Counted from the first letter of the stretch, positions 1 through 14,142 are shown. The stretch is 64,000 nucleotides of DNA from Phaeotremella fagi (GCA_001599715.1 BCHU01000008.1:744001-808000), one strand, 5' to 3'. Program-made: numbers and translations. The notes: generated by a model from the sequence alone, not told the origin.

Positions 1-387
1 ACGTATGATTTCATCGGTGACGAACGTCGACACAATGTTAGGATCGCTGCCATGGCAGAGGTACCATTTTAAGTACATGTGTAGGTAGATTATGTAAGGT
101 TGAAATTTGAGTCTGCAAATATCCAGAACAAACTACAATTCGAGACCACAAGGTGAGTGAATGAATTACCCAGAACATGGCCGAGTACTACTGTAATCCA
201 AGCGGGACTTTTTTCTATCATCAACGCTCAGTCATTGATATCACAACGTGCACTTGTATTCAGCCTAAGCCCAAAGATTTCCTAGAAACAGAGGTGTCAC
301 TCATTGCAGCACAAGTTACAGTTTTCATATTTCACTTGACCTCGAAGGCTACGTAGCAAAACTTTTGCATCTGCACCACTATATCTC
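1..387. other. Window edge, 3' flank of the iminopeptidase gene and possible end of an off-window gene
   Basis: Bases 1-72 are open on both strands. On the plus strand they read as 23 codons to a TAA at 70-72. On the minus strand an ATG near 77 opens a frame that continues off the left edge. Either could be an exon of a neighbouring gene, and I cannot decide which. The rest of the stretch up to the iminopeptidase stop at 388 shows nothing I recognise. Confidence 0.3.
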
Positions 388-1808
<1,421 letters not shown>

Positions 1809-2252
1809 TGTGAATAGCTAGGTAGGTTTGTGAGGTGTGCAAATTGTGAAACCAAAATCTAAGGTCTACCATTGTGTCTTCTGACGGCGGGCAAATGATT
1901 TCCAAATTCTTATCTGTTATCCACCGCGAACTCTCTGAAATGGGCGGTGGCTAAGGTAAGGGTCATAAGTCAACCTTTGCCGATTATCTCGAGAACAATA
2001 GAACAAGAGAGCTTATCAGCTGACAAAGCAAATGCCTCGATGCCCATTCGTAGGAGTGATTAGGGTCTTGCACTTTTGACGGTTTCCAATTGGCTTAGAC
2101 GGCGGAGAGAATTTCTTGGCTCATATACAATGGCTTTCTTAAGAGTGGAGATTTTAACATTGGGCTACGTAATGATGCGAAGTAACTGTCAAGGGTTATT
2201 GGGTATCTTGTGCATCGTCTTTCTATGAAATGTCTATGTCACCATGCTTCCC
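1809..2252. other. Intergenic: iminopeptidase promoter and hydantoinase 3' flank
   Basis: About 440 bases between two minus-strand genes. It must hold the iminopeptidase 5' region and the end of the hydantoinase transcript. I see no further gene or repeat. Confidence 0.5.
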
Positions 2253-5200
2253 TCACGTAGAATACTCATCAATCACACTTTGAGGTTTCACATACTTGCC
2301 AAGAGGAACATACTCGACATCGTTGTAGCTACACGTCAATACGTGAAATCACCAAAAACTCACCCAAAGGCTTTGGCTGAACCGATATCCAAACCACGTT
2401 GAGTCTCTGTCCATTGAGGAGCAGCAGTCACACCAATAACAGTAACCCGTTGTCCATATTTGAGATCCGGTGTCCCTAGAGCACAACCATTTCCGGAATC
2501 GAGCACAGAGATCAAGTCGGGAACACTAGCTAAGATCCGTTTCTTTCCTCGGAACTCATGAATACATAGAAGGTTCTCGTTTTTGAAAGGGACTGAGAAT
2601 CAGTGAATGTCTGATTTGGCACTTACTTGTGACTACCCCCTCCCAAGTCGCAGAACCGTCGTCGGTGTTCTCGTCCTGCGCAAGAGGCTCAATTCGAACT
2701 TCACCCAAAAGATGACCTTTGTGAACCTTGCGAGTGACTTCGACCACTTTTCCAATGAATAAAACCTTGCCTGTTTCCTTTCCACCAAGTGCCTGTACCA
2801 AGATGTCACCGATTTGGCCAATCGTTCCTTGACTGTTGGACAGCTTGACTGCTCTTCCTAACCGCCAACTTAGCGAAACCGTGTTCTTGATCATTGCACG
2901 CTGACAGAATTCGGGGGTCAGAGGTGCGTGGGCACAACCAACTTGAGTACCCATTTCAACACAAGCAGAACGCAGGGCAGAATCAATCAATCGATCGTTT
3001 TTAGCCATGGTCATAAACTTCAAATCAGTCCAGTACTTTTCATTCCACCCACCATTGTACTACCATCTCCGGAAGCAATAACAGTTGGAAGCAACTTGTT
3101 ATGAGTCTTTGAATCGTCATAAACGTTTGGAGTCGTCTGCCAAGCTGAAACGGATTAGATTGTTCGTATCAAGTTACCTTACCTGTTGGATATGCACGAC
3201 CCTAGTTGTCAGAGGAAATTTTTTGTTTAAACTTACCATAAAATCTCCGTCAATTACAGGAAGATCCATGACAGATTTGGCTCCACTGAGGAACTTACTT
3301 TCAGTAATGATCATCGTTAGACTTACGTTACGCATTCCATTCCCCCCACCGATTTCCAAGGCAATGAGTCCGGCTAGCTGTTTGATGCCCATGAATTTCA
3401 GGAGATGTCGCATGGCATTGATGTAGCTAAGATCAGTACCGTCCCACACATCACTCACTCGTCACACATTAATCTCTCTAGAGTTACATCTGGACTACCC
3501 ATACCCCCACCCCAACCGCACAGTTGGTCCTCTGGAATACTGTCAAGGTCAACAACCCGGATTTCATCCCCTTGTCGTAACAACTCTCTACAGCATAGGA
3601 ACGCGTGTTGGGGACTACCACCACCCCCGCAACCCAAAATATACGTTCCAATCGCGAGAAATTCGAGATCTATCTCACTAAGGTACCAAACTCGATCTTT
3701 GACGTTTGGTTTGTAGGCCAAAAGCTCTGGAGTGTTCCACACGTCGTCTGCACGTAGAATCTTGTTTGGCGGTGCCTTGACCCAGTTTGTTGCTGAATCT
3801 GACAGCCCTTTAACATCAGTATCGTCGTTCCTTCGCATTCCTATCCAGTCGCCAGCAGCTTTGGCGAAAAATCGACATCGATTGGCGGTGTAAGCAATTG
3901 GAATAACCTCAGATTCAACGATCTTGACATTCACCGGATTCGCTCCGTTGTCGATGGCTCTCTGAATAGCCAATGCTTCGATTTCTTTGCGCACCTCTGT
4001 GGTTGATTTACTATCGACACTTTGAACAGCATCGACGACTCCTGATACTTGGGCAATAGCTGCACCCACGGCATTTGCGCAAGAGAAATGGGGGAAACGG
4101 TGAACTTTGCTTACACCGTCAAGCTGGTTGGGGGCTAGAATTGCACCTCCGCCCACCAAGTATACTGGGATATCCTAAAAGGTCAGAGCCAGGATCACCA
4201 AGACACTTACGGCACTGGAAGTTTTCATGGAATCTATAGTAATCTCTAGCATAGTCTTCATACGATTGAGTATGGTTTCAGTTGCTTTTGAGTCCACATC
4301 CTTGACTAGTGATGGGTCTCCCACATCTGGTGCAAGACCTGCAGCTACCACTATGTCTGTCGCTGTAAGGGTTGATCCCCCGAAGACCTTGCTTTCTTCG
4401 AGTATCCTATAACCAACTGATGTTGGTCCCACGGTACCTTTGCTGACGTCGACTATAGAGCCACCACCTAGACCGATACTAAAATCAGTTCTGATCGGTG
4501 TCTGTTCCTACCTTGTCACATGCGGCATGCTGAAGTTCAACATCACCCCACAAAGCTCGTATCGACTAGCGGCTTGACGAGGAAACCCGCTGGGAAGAAG
4601 CATTCCTACTTCGGTCTATAGCTTTAGTATAGCTTTCACTCCTAACCCACCGTTGTCCCTCCAATATCTACTACCAAGGCAGATTTTGGTATGGCGTCCG
4701 GATCAGCGAGCTGTGCTAAGAACCCTGCACCTCTCATCGAGTTTGTAGGTCCGGAACTGAATGTTCGAATCGGTAACGAAACAGCTTGTGAGAGACTGAG
4801 TAAGGTGCCATCATTGCTGGTGATGAATACCGGACAGTCGAGCCCCAAATCAATAGCTGCTGACTTGAAAGCCATGACTGTTTTCGCTGCGAACGGAAGA
4901 AGACAAGAGTTTAAGATTGTCGCGTTTTCACGTTCCAGCAGACCCATGTTGGCAACGTGCTTGGAGCAGGTCACAAAAGCTTCAGGCATACAACGTTTGA
5001 CGATCTCCCTGACTTGTTCTTCGTGTTTATGGTCGAAATCAATGGGAGCAAAGATTGAAGTAATGGCGATGCATCGAATCCCCTAAGGTCAGCCGGTTCG
5101 TTTCATCACCTTACCTTGGTCTTCAGTTCTGCGCAGATGGTCTCGATTTCGGTGGGATCAACCTGAACGTTAGTGCGATCAAGACTCAAACTCACTTCAA

Positions 5201-5621
5201 CAATCGTTGACCCGTCAATGTTAAGACCGCCATCTGCATAGTAAGTTCCTCCTTCTACCACAGAACGCAAAGCAAAGGGGAAACCAGCGAACGGTGGAGT
5301 TCTTCTGGAGAATGGACCGCAGAGCCGGATCACTGCCACTCGCTCCAATATAGCTTCTGATCTTTGAATGAGAGCATTAACAAAGTGGGTGGTACCTATT
5401 GAAAGTGCTTGAATATTGGATGGAGGAACATGTGATGCTTTTGCAAGAACGGCTCTGGTAGCTTCCACAACCCCAGTGGTGACATCAGGCGTTGTTGGTG
5501 CTTTGCTGGTAGCCACAACTACCGTGGACGCTCCAGGTGCCAGATTTAGCAGTACAGCGTCAGTGTTGGTCCCACCGCAATCGATACCAATCCTGTACAG
5601 TGTATTAGGTGTGATTGTCAT
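2253..5621 (-). CDS. Hydantoinase/oxoprolinase-type protein with C-terminal DUF917 domain
   Basis: This is a fusion-type protein of roughly 950-1000 residues over several exons. The N-terminus 'LYRIGIDCGGTNTDAVLL' is the actin-fold ATP/phosphate motif of the hydantoinase/oxoprolinase N domain. 'IGTTHFVNALIQR' and later 'SALVVDIGGTTVG' continue into the hydantoinase-A core. 'GGGAILAPNQLDGVSKV' marks its end. The C-terminal part, 'IGTYILGCGGGGSPQHAF' through 'PEFCQRAMIKNTVSLSWRLG', is typical of DUF917. The last exon ends 'YVKPQSVIDEYST', spliced across an intron near 2345-2380. Family members hydrolyse or carboxylate cyclic amides, ATP-dependently in the oxoprolinases. The substrate here is not known. 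The gene is divergent from a transcription factor gene only 168 bases away, which may regulate it (inference). Confidence 0.85.
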
Positions 5622-5789
5622 GTTGTTGTGGAGAAATCCGATAATGGGTTTCTGTTTATAAAGACGTCAAGACGGGCAGCAGACCAGTGGCGGGCATCTT
5701 AAGATGCATCAGGGTAAAGCGGAAGTAAACGATACATAAATATTAATCAGGTGGGCTTTAGATCTCACATTCAACAACAACTCCTCAGT
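5622..5789. promoter_or_regulatory. Short shared divergent promoter, hydantoinase / C2H2 factor
   Basis: Only 168 bases separate the two start codons, so both genes must share upstream elements. 'TATAAAG' occurs in the middle, near 5655-5662. No operator could be recognised. Confidence 0.5.
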
Positions 5790-8662
5790 ATGGAATCGAA
5801 CGGTGCAAGACCTTTTCAATGCTCGGAGTGTCCCAAGAGCTACGGCAGACAAGACTATCTCGTTCGTCACGCCTTGAGCCGTGAGTTTACACGTGGATGT
5901 GACTGATCTGAATAGACACACGTCCAAGTGTCGTTTGTCCTCAATGTCAAGCAACATTCACACGAACGGACATCCTTCGCAAACACCTTCTACGCTCCTG
6001 TTCTGGTGATAACGGCTCAGTTTTCGATATTGATAGTTTAGTTCCGAGGCAACGCAAACGTAAAGTAGCTCAGCGTCAAGACAATGTGACGAACGTCGAG
6101 CCGCCAATAGTCGTGGAGCCAGAGCCAGAGCCAGCGCCTGAACCTCTCCTTCCTGTCAACAGTCCCAATATCGACATCAACGTAGACGACTTTCTCAGTT
6201 GGTTATCTAGAACTGGAGTTGGTATGGGTTCCCCTTTCACAAATTTTCCACCTCCTAGCCAACCTCTAGACACTACTTCAGACAATGAAAGTATACCTGC
6301 ATGGATGGGTGATATATCCTGGGGTGCACCCCTTGCAACAATGCCGGTAGAATTGGTTGATCCGCCATGCATTCCATCGAACATCGATCCATACTCATGG
6401 TCGTATCCGCTCGAGAAAGAAATCCTGACCGAACAAGTTCGAGAAGCAATGTTTGATCTGTTCGAGGTGAGAAAGACTTTTTTAATTGGGGCTAACATCG
6501 TAGCCTGAGATCCGTCGTACGGTACTGGAACCAGCATTCCATCTCTCCCAGATGAAGGTTTACCTGGAGTTATACTGGCTGTAAGTGATTTCATGAACTC
6601 AACCACTAATCTCAGACATTTTGCCCCGATGTACGAAATCATTCATCGACCTTCTCTTGCATATCGGACGCTACCTCCGGATCTCCTGCTGGCGATGATT
6701 TGTGTAGGGAGTGCGTTCTCACACGACGTTTCCAATTTTGAACCGGCATCGAGGATCTATCGCCATCTGAGGAACAGAGTGATCTCTGTGAGTGCAAAAC
6801 ATGAGCTTGACTGACGACCAGAGATTGGAGGATGACCCCCAGGTTGATGTTCACAGCTTGCAGACTGTTCTCTTGATAAATCACATGTCGAGATCGTATT
6901 GTACTATGAAGCAACATGACAGTGCTCAAGTGAGTTTTCGCTATAGCAAAATACTTACCTAGATGTATCATTATCCTGTGATTTTCTTGGCAAGAATGTC
7001 TGGTGCCTTTTCACCGAAGTAAGTCTTTTACATTAGCCATCACTGAGTTTAGTCCTGGACACAACACCATCAACACTGTTGATGATCCGTCTGCGTGGTT
7101 GGAATGGATAAGAGAAGAAGAGAGGATCAGAGTTGGATGGTTCGCATTCATCTTGGATACGCAAAATGCAGCTCTCTACAGGTAGGTCGTCGTAATCTCG
7201 GAACTGACTGTAGACAACTACCCTTGGCAAGTGAGATATACTACCTTTGCTTACTTTCCAGCTCCAATGCTTTTCAATGGAAATGCCGTTCCCTGTTGAT
7301 GAGCGAATCTGGGACGCAACCGATTTCAAAACTTGGCAAGACGAAATGCAAATTGATCGACCTGTCGCAGAGTTCAAAACAGCACTTCATGAGATCGCTA
7401 GTCATGGTACAATCATCCATTCGCCGAACGAACAATCATTATACATCCTACTACATGGTTTGCTGTCCACGTCACTTAGTTTGATGTGGAGCAACTTGGG
7501 TGATCTTGGTCCTGTTTCTGAGGACAGACGTAAGCAATGGAAACAAGCACTTCTCAACGGGTTCGATCGATGGATAGATCATGTTGACTCTGCTCTTGAA
7601 CGTCCAGCTCAAGCGAGTATGAACCCGCTCTACATGCCGGTATACTGGGGTGGAACTACCCTGGCTCATCTTGGTAGGTCCGTAAACAGGTCAAGCTGAA
7701 ATTATCAGGGTCAATTCTTTTTTTAACCGACACAACACATCTCCGTGTACACGCAGGTGCAACGAGTGAGTCGTTTTGTCGATGTCACTGACGTCAGGTG
7801 TTGCTGGTCGTGCTGTATTACCTATCGAGAAACAAGCTGCTACGGTATACGTTCGCAGTTGGATGGGCTCCGAAGATGCACGTTCAGCTTTTGCAGCTGC
7901 GGTACAATGTGAGCTAACCTTCTGTGCTGTACTGATTTTAGTGCTGTGCAAGGTGTTCCGATGGAGTCAGAGTCAGAGATTCAAAACTTCATCTAGTTTT
8001 ACGTGTTGGTGTACAGTGAGTTCTGAAAGAAGATATCAGCTGAAACCCAGTACATAGCTACGTGTGAGTTCCACCGCCAGCTCTGAGTCTGATCATCGAA
8101 GTGGTTATTTGGTCATATACCGGCCCAGAATTCTCTCAACCCTGTGACAGTGTCACAATGTCCCGAGGTCAGTTAGTCATCGAACCAACTCTCGCACATC
8201 GAGATGCCTTTCAGTATCTTGAAAACATATCGCAGGGTACAATCAGCAACCTCGAGTGCTCTTCAGTCATTGCCTATGCCGCTTATCTAGCAGGAGTGGT
8301 TCCACGCGGAAGAATGGATGAATGTCGAAGCGTACTGATCGCAATACTGGGAAGGTTTACTGGGTGAATCGGAAACAAATGCTGGCTTTACGGTGGTTGT
8401 GGTTCTGGTGAGGATAGCTGTTTCAGTAGCTCATAGGGATATGGGGAAGAGCGCTGTGATAAAACTTCTTTGTTTGTATATAAATCCAGCTAAACAAGTG
8501 ATGATGGATCATTTCGCTCGCATTTCACATCAAATCGCTTTTGATACCTCTTCACGTTCACACTACATTCAGTCACATCAGCCTCCTCAAGAACGCTCTT
8601 CTAGAATTGTCCATTTGAGTTTGAGTCACCGCACCTCCCATAGTCTATCTCGTTATCCGTAA
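5790..8662 (+). CDS. C2H2 zinc-finger transcription factor with Fungal_trans domain; apparent frame break near the C-terminus
   Basis: Exon 1 begins MESNGARPFQCSECPKSYGR. After an intron at about 5880-5919 the joined protein has two fingers: C-x2-C-x12-H-x3-H, then 'VCPQCQATFTRTDILRKHLL' ending in a C2HC variant. A basic stretch (RQRKRK) and a Pro/Glu-rich linker follow. The middle homology region has the 'FAPMYEIIHRPSL' element, 'LLAMICVGSAFS', and 'EEERIRVGWFAFILDTQNA', which are typical of Fungal_trans (fungal-specific transcription factor domain). The C-terminal part 'IAYAAYLAGVVPRGRMDE' also fits. In the frame used there the protein stops at 8367. The expected continuation 'GESETNAGFTVVVVLVRIAV' lies in the next frame and runs to 8662, with no good intron between. 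It is either a disrupted gene or a one-base sequence error. The likely role is pathway-specific regulation of the divergent hydantoinase gene (inference). Confidence 0.7.
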
Positions 8663-8837
8663 GTTGTTTCTCTGAGGCTAAACATGTTGTCTACACTTGG
8701 TACAACCCAAAATCAATTGCCAACTTCGGATTTTGAGAAATGCCACAGCACGAGCATCTCCACCTCCACCATCAGAGTCCAGTCAGAGAAACAACGTTGG
8801 ATACTCAACTTCAACATCCACTTCATCATTTACCTAG

Positions 8838-8853
8838 CATGTTAACATGTTAA
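8838..8853 (+). promoter_or_regulatory. Palindrome and overlapping upstream mini-ORF at the start codon
   Basis: CATGTTAACATG (8838-8849) is a perfect 12-base palindrome whose second ATG (8847) is the start of the secreted hydrolase. The first ATG (8839) opens a four-codon frame that stops at 8851-8853, so it overlaps the true start in another frame. Ribosomes starting at the first ATG would bypass the main start unless they reinitiate. Confidence 0.5.
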
Positions 8854-10920
8854 TCCGTTCTATCCTAACTCTAATCCCCATAACACTAGCAGCTAAAACA
8901 TGGTGTGGGAAACGCTACGAACAAGGTGAAGAACACGTCCCACCAGACCCAAAATCCCGTTTTCAACTTCCCGATAAATCCAGTATACCTTGGTTAGATT
9001 TCCAATGTGTAACAGCGAGTTCACTTTATCTACCTGATGATGATATCAAGGATCCTCCTGCTTTGATTTTTGACGCTATTGTTAATGATGATGTTGGGGA
9101 GTTCAGTAGGTTGTTTGAGATGAACTTGACTTACATGAATTAGTTCATGATACCTTTTTTGATCTATCTATCACCGTTTACCTTGGAACCAACATCCTTA
9201 CCACTCTCCAGTTACCAATTGGTACCAAGGGTCATATAGAGCCAATATCATTAACTTCGATATCCACTTCATCGACAGCTCAAAAAATAACCTGTAAAGC
9301 CCAGACCTCCACTCAAACATTCACCTCAACCACTGAGCTCCTTTATCTTCCCTTCAACCCATACGGCGGATCAACCGTCAAACTAGACCGAAGAAGTGGT
9401 GGGATGATGGTTAGGAATGAAAGTCTACTTGAACCAGTTTGGGAAAGATTGATTCCTTTTGGTTGGTATGATGTGAGTGTTTATGGGGATTGTACTGATG
9501 ACAGAGTTTCGATGATAAGGAGAAAACTGAGGTTGATGTTGATCATCCCTTTGGTCCACCTTTCGTTGAAGAGTTCGAGGTATGGCATGAATAGAATCAC
9601 GCTGATGCTAGGATCTGATGTATCCAAGAGGTTTCGATGATAATGGGGATGTAAGTAAAGTTAATTATAACACTGATGCATAGCCTATCCGAACCAACCT
9701 TGAACGACTGAAACTGGCCAAAAGTCTCGGGTTCAACTTTTTACACCCTGTCCCAGGCGTTCCTACTTATGCGCATGTTGGGGATTATACGACCTTTAAG
9801 ACCTATATGGATCATGCTGAGAGACTCGGGATATGGATCATGTACGATATGAGACATTGTAAGTCGGTTTGCAGGACTAGCTAATCGTAGCTTTCTGTGA
9901 TGTTTCATTGGTACAACCTCAAATCGAAATGTTTCGAGATAGGAAGAATCTTCTGTTGTGGTACACAGCTGACGAACCTGATGGTCACGAGAACGCTTTA
10001 GATTCTACGACGAATTCAAGAAATCTGATCAAATCATTAGATCCATATCATCCAGTAGCACTCTGTCTCAACTGTGCAGATTACCGTTGGAAAGAATATG
10101 GTACAGGAGCAGATATCCTCTTAGCCGACATTTATTCAATAGCCCTCACAGGAGGTTGGTCAAAACGATACAACACCATCGTAACACCCGATTTCGGTTG
10201 TTCAGGCTGTGACGGCTGTGACGGGAGTTTTTATGACGTTTCACGAAGAATCGATCAATGGTCGTTAAGAAGACGATTGGTTAACCGAGAAAGAACTTTA
10301 CCGATTTGGATTGTCCCACAAGCTTTCAACGACCATGGAGATGAATTTTGGTGGAGGGTGCCGAGTGGACATGAAGTTTTGGCCCAGACGGTTTTAGGTT
10401 TTAATCATGGAGTTATGGGTCATTGTGCTTGGTTTGCTGGATCAGCCAGTGTTGATATATTAAAGGTTAGGTTATTTTGTGATCGTGAGCTGATGTTTAG
10501 AACGCTTCTATGATCGCTCAACATCTATATCGTCAGACTAGATTCATACATCTTCACGCACATACCAGGGTTTCATTGAATACCACGTATCCCAATGATG
10601 GCGCAAACGGCTTAGATCTTGCGGCGTGGTCGATCAATCATCCTAATGGGATGAAGGAGACTTTGATATTAGCTGTTAACTTCAATTACATGGGATTGAG
10701 AGATAGATTAAAGTTTTCAGTTGTTGACGTTAAAGGTCAGATTCAAGAGGTATTGTTTGGAAGTGTATCCAATGATGATGACAGTATCGTCTTTGAGATG
10801 GGAGGAACTAGTGTTGCTGGCGTTATCATACGGAGTGGTAAGGATAAAGAAAATGTTGCTGTACAAGGTGGATTTGGACATCCTCAATTGGCCATCGGCT
10901 TGGGTAAAATGTTTCCATAA
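8847..10920 (+). CDS. Secreted glycoside-hydrolase-like protein, family not assigned
   Basis: The start MLIRSILTLIPITLAAK is a clear signal peptide. Spliced exons (introns near 9104-9142, 9474-9505 and 9581-9611, then others) give a beta-rich N-terminal region and a segment 'FDLSITVYLGTNIL'. A TIM-barrel-like region follows: 'NLERLKLAKSLGFNFLHPVP', 'HAERLGIWIMYDMRH', and 'NLLLWYTADEPDGHENAL'. Its Asp-Glu resembles a beta-strand-4 acid/base. 'DILLADIYSIALTGG' and 'FNHGVMGHCAWFAGSASVD' complete the barrel, followed by a small beta domain. The order resembles fungal hypothetical glycoside hydrolases of the GH2/GH5 superfamily fold, but I cannot name the CAZy family or the substrate. The protein lacks an obvious GPI tail. 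The stop is at 10918-10920. Confidence 0.65.
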
Positions 10921-11005
10921 ATTTCTACAGCAATTGTACACAATGTAAAATGAGGTCTTCTGTATCTAATTTTAGATGATGTGGTTAAATGTACAAGTAC
11001 AATGT

Positions 11006-12271
11006 TTAATGTCCATGACCGACCAAAGAACTGAGTAACAAAGGACAAATCATACCGGCCATCAGTAGCCCTGTCCTAGTATATTTATCAAGTGTCTCTC
11101 CAGAATCGTCTCCATGATCATGATCTGAAGTTGAAGAGAGGGGTTGAATCACTGTAGCGACGTAAAGGAATGATCCTCCCTGAAAACGTTAGTTAACCCA
11201 GTCTGAGTCTGCTACTCACCGAGAATAGAAGAGCTATCCCAGTCCACCAACCTAGACCATCTATATCATTTCCTAAAGCACCTGTACCTAAACCACTTCC
11301 ACCGAATGTCCTTACTACACCAAAAGTCAAAATCGCTCCTATCGGAGCTGCGAATGAAAAGATTAACAACCGTTTACGTATCTCAGGTGGAGTTAACGAA
11401 AGTGATAAAAGTGTTGTTGTCAAGCCAAGTGCCGTTGGACCTAAATCACTTAATCTCTGATATATCTTTACTTACTCACCTTTATGTACGAGAACAGCAA
11501 GGAAAACAACTAAACCCAAACTACCTCTACCAGATAGACTGCTTGCTCCTAGTGCGATCCCATCTGCTGCGCCATGTATCACTAAACCAAGAGTTGCGCT
11601 CAAACCGAGATAACTATCATGAGTCGCTGATTTCGTTCCACCGTCGTGTATGTGCATGTGTTTCGGTATGATTGGAGTTGAAGAATTCATATGTTGGGGT
11701 AATGGTCTCTGAGACGATTCGCTTGATCCACGAGAATGAGAGGGGTAGGGTGAGGTTGGGGTACTAGGTGATGGAGGGGACGAACACTGTGAAACTGGTT
11801 CATGGGATGGATGGGGGGTAAGAGATTCGATACTAGACGATCATGATCAGTTTTGGTTGATGAGTCTTGGTTGAACTTACATTAACATCAGTGCGAATCC
11901 TGATAGTAGACTTAGAGCGATAGCTCGTATAGCCCTCTCCTCGTGTTCTTCGCGTTCTTCTTTGTTAGCATCGGAAACAGAAGGTAGTGCACCGTATAAA
12001 GTTGAAATCCCCCTACTGAAATCAGTATCGGAAGGAATGGATGATAAGTCAACGTACTCTGGGATAATAATCGTTAAAGCAGCACCAACAAGAAGTCCCA
12101 TGCCAAGAACTGAGATCGCTTTTAAACGTTTACCTGACAATCGAGTTAATCCAGATTCACATTCAATAACTTACCTTGCATGGCGGATTTGAACATGAGA
12201 GGTAAACTACCAGCTACGAAACTTGCGATGAACATAGTCACGCATTGTGCCAGAAGAAGTAAAATTCCCAT
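11006..12271 (-). CDS. ZIP-family metal transporter, ZIP9/Atx2-like
   Basis: This is a multi-spanning membrane protein predicted to move zinc or manganese into the cytosol, in this subfamily usually from the Golgi or secretory pathway. The start MGILLLLAQCVTMFIASF is TM1, followed across introns by 'RLKAISVLGMGLLVGAALTI' with 'IIPEYV' (TM2, matching the ZIP9 group). A loop with Asp/Glu-rich and His-containing stretches (HMHIHDGG) comes next. TM4 has 'LGLVIHGAADGIALGAS', the metal-binding HxxxD helix of ZIP proteins. 'IRKRLLIFSFAAPIGAILTF' and 'WWTGIALLFS' give later TMs, and the protein ends 'MAGMICPLLLSSLVGHGH'. It is convergent with the glycoside hydrolase gene (85 bases apart) and divergent from the pantothenate pathway gene. 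Confidence 0.85.
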
Positions 12272-12723
12272 TATGGGATCTGGGATTGGGATGAGCTTTC
12301 TTTGTCAATGAATGTAGTTGTTATGAATTATTCGACAGTGGATTGGATGATGGGTAATCAGCGATATATCCTTATACACCTGACTGAATGATTTTTTGAC
12401 TTGATCGGCGTGAATACACAGATATGAACTGGAGATCTGTATGTTTTGAAGATATATATGTTGTTTAGAAAAGTCCAAGTCTATGATAGAATGTCTATGT
12501 AGTCAGCTTCACAGCTACCAGAGACTGATCTTCAGGTACTCATTCAACCACGTGGTTCGAGATACCTTACTGTTAGTACAAATCAAGTCGATGCTGGCAC
12601 CACCTACATTCCAGCAATTCACAACAATATTTCACTCAGTTCAGCACAGTTAGAAACGGTTTACATACAGAAGGCATCGGTCTAATCATTCCATCCCCCC
12701 CAGACCTAGACCCGACTCTCAAA
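12272..12723. promoter_or_regulatory. Divergent promoter, ZIP transporter / phosphopantothenate-cysteine ligase
   Basis: This is a 452-base shared upstream region. At 12546-12557 there is a perfect 12-base palindrome AACCACGTGGTT with a CACGTG E-box core, the site bound by bHLH factors such as Cbf1. Nothing else was recognised. Confidence 0.5.
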
Positions 12724-13994
12724 ATGGCCGATACCCCTCCCCCAACCGGCAAAGAGTTCAGTACCGAGTCGTATTTCTCTACTCAAAGACCACCAGTTGG
12801 TTTAGAAGAGAAGACAGAGTTGATGAGAGAGTTCACTGAGAGATGGAGGGCTGTTGATGGGAAAAAAGTGGTTCTCGTGACGGTAGGTCTAAATGTTCTA
12901 TCCGTTTGAAATACTAATGGTTTGTGTTTAGAGTGGTGGAACGACTGTACCTCTTGAAGCTAATACGTGGGTAGTTGATTGTTGATCAGACAGAAGGCTA
13001 ATAATACGAATTAGGGTTAGATTTCTTGACAATTTCTCTGCAGGTAGGTGATAAGCCGTCTTGACCGATGAAGAATCAAATCTTAATCCAAAACCCCAGG
13101 TACTCGAGGAGCGACCTCCGCCGAATATTTCTTATCAGCAGGCTACGCCGTAATCTTTCTTCACCGTCTCCACTCCCTCCGACCGTTTTCAAGACACTAT
13201 TCCCACTCCTTAAACCCATTCCTCGATCTCCTATCCATAATCCCTTCATCCGACTCAGAGTCAGACCAAATAATCGTCCCTTCACCCCAATCATCGAAAT
13301 TGTTACCAATCCTCAAAGCATACCATAAAACCCAATCTGAGGGCACGTTGCTCAGTGTAGATTTCCAGACTGTCAATGAATATCTGTGGTTGTTGAAAGC
13401 TGTTACTGCTGCCATGGCACCTCTAGGACGAAGGGGGATGTTTTATCTAGCTGCTGCAGTCTCTGATTTCTTCTTACCGGAGGAAAGAGTGGTGGGTTGA
13501 ACAAACATCTGATTGTTTTGGTGGTACAGCATTCTGAAAATACCTTTTGTAGGCTGAACATAAAATCCAATCTACCAGAGGATCGTTATCACTAGAAATG
13601 GATCAAGTTCCAAAAGTCTTGAAACCTTTGGTACAAGAATGGACACCTGAAGGCTACATAGTCAGTTTCAAGGTATGTCCCGTCCAAAAATCAATCAAGT
13701 CATTCCTTGTCAAACTCTAACCAACCCCCCGAATAAAAGCTCGAAACAGATCCAGAACTCCTGATACCGAAATCACGAACTGCGTTATCGCGCTACGGCC
13801 ATCAATTGGTGATAGGCAACAATCTAGTTCGAAGGAAATTCGAAGTCGTTTTTGTTGAGCCTGAAGTTGGGGGTGGATATAGAGAGACTTGGTTACGGTT
13901 ACCGGATGATAACGATGAAGTTGAGATTGAGGAGATGATCATTAAGGAACTGGTTGGCAGACATGATAAATGGATAGCTTCCAAGTTGAGGTAG
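12724..13994 (+). CDS. CAB2: Phosphopantothenate-cysteine ligase (PPCS, coenzyme A biosynthesis)
   Basis: The enzyme joins 4'-phosphopantothenate and cysteine, the second step after pantothenate kinase in CoA synthesis. In eukaryotes it is a stand-alone CoaB-like protein. Spliced exons give 'GKKVVLVT' + 'SGGTTVPLEANT', the nucleotide-binding GGT motif, then 'VRFLDNFSAG' + 'TRGATSAEYFLSAGYAVIFL', with 'R-x-L/I-D-N-x-S-x-G' diagnostic of the family. Later 'APLGRRGMFYLAAAVSDFFL' carries the conserved AAAVSDF substrate-binding motif. 'TEYIVSFKLETDP'-type sequence is seen as 'EGYIVSFKLETDPELLIPKS', and 'GHQLVIGNNLVRRKFEVVFV' closes the fold. Introns are short; the last exon ends at 13994. The symbol follows the yeast gene CAB2. 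Confidence 0.9.
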
Positions 13995-14142
13995 AATAAA
14001 ATCAAAAAGAAAAATCGTTTGAGATGGGGATGATTATCGTTGTACGAGGTTTACTGTGCAATAAAAATTCTGTGCGAAATGCATGCATCACCCATATTCA
14101 TTATTCTGCTATCTCAATCAAAAACATTCCACTCCAAGTCGT

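Noticed and set aside
12546..12570. GGTTCGAGATACC, resembling a tRNA B-box
   Set aside because: No A-box or cloverleaf pairing could be placed upstream. The CACGTG palindrome explains the conserved part.
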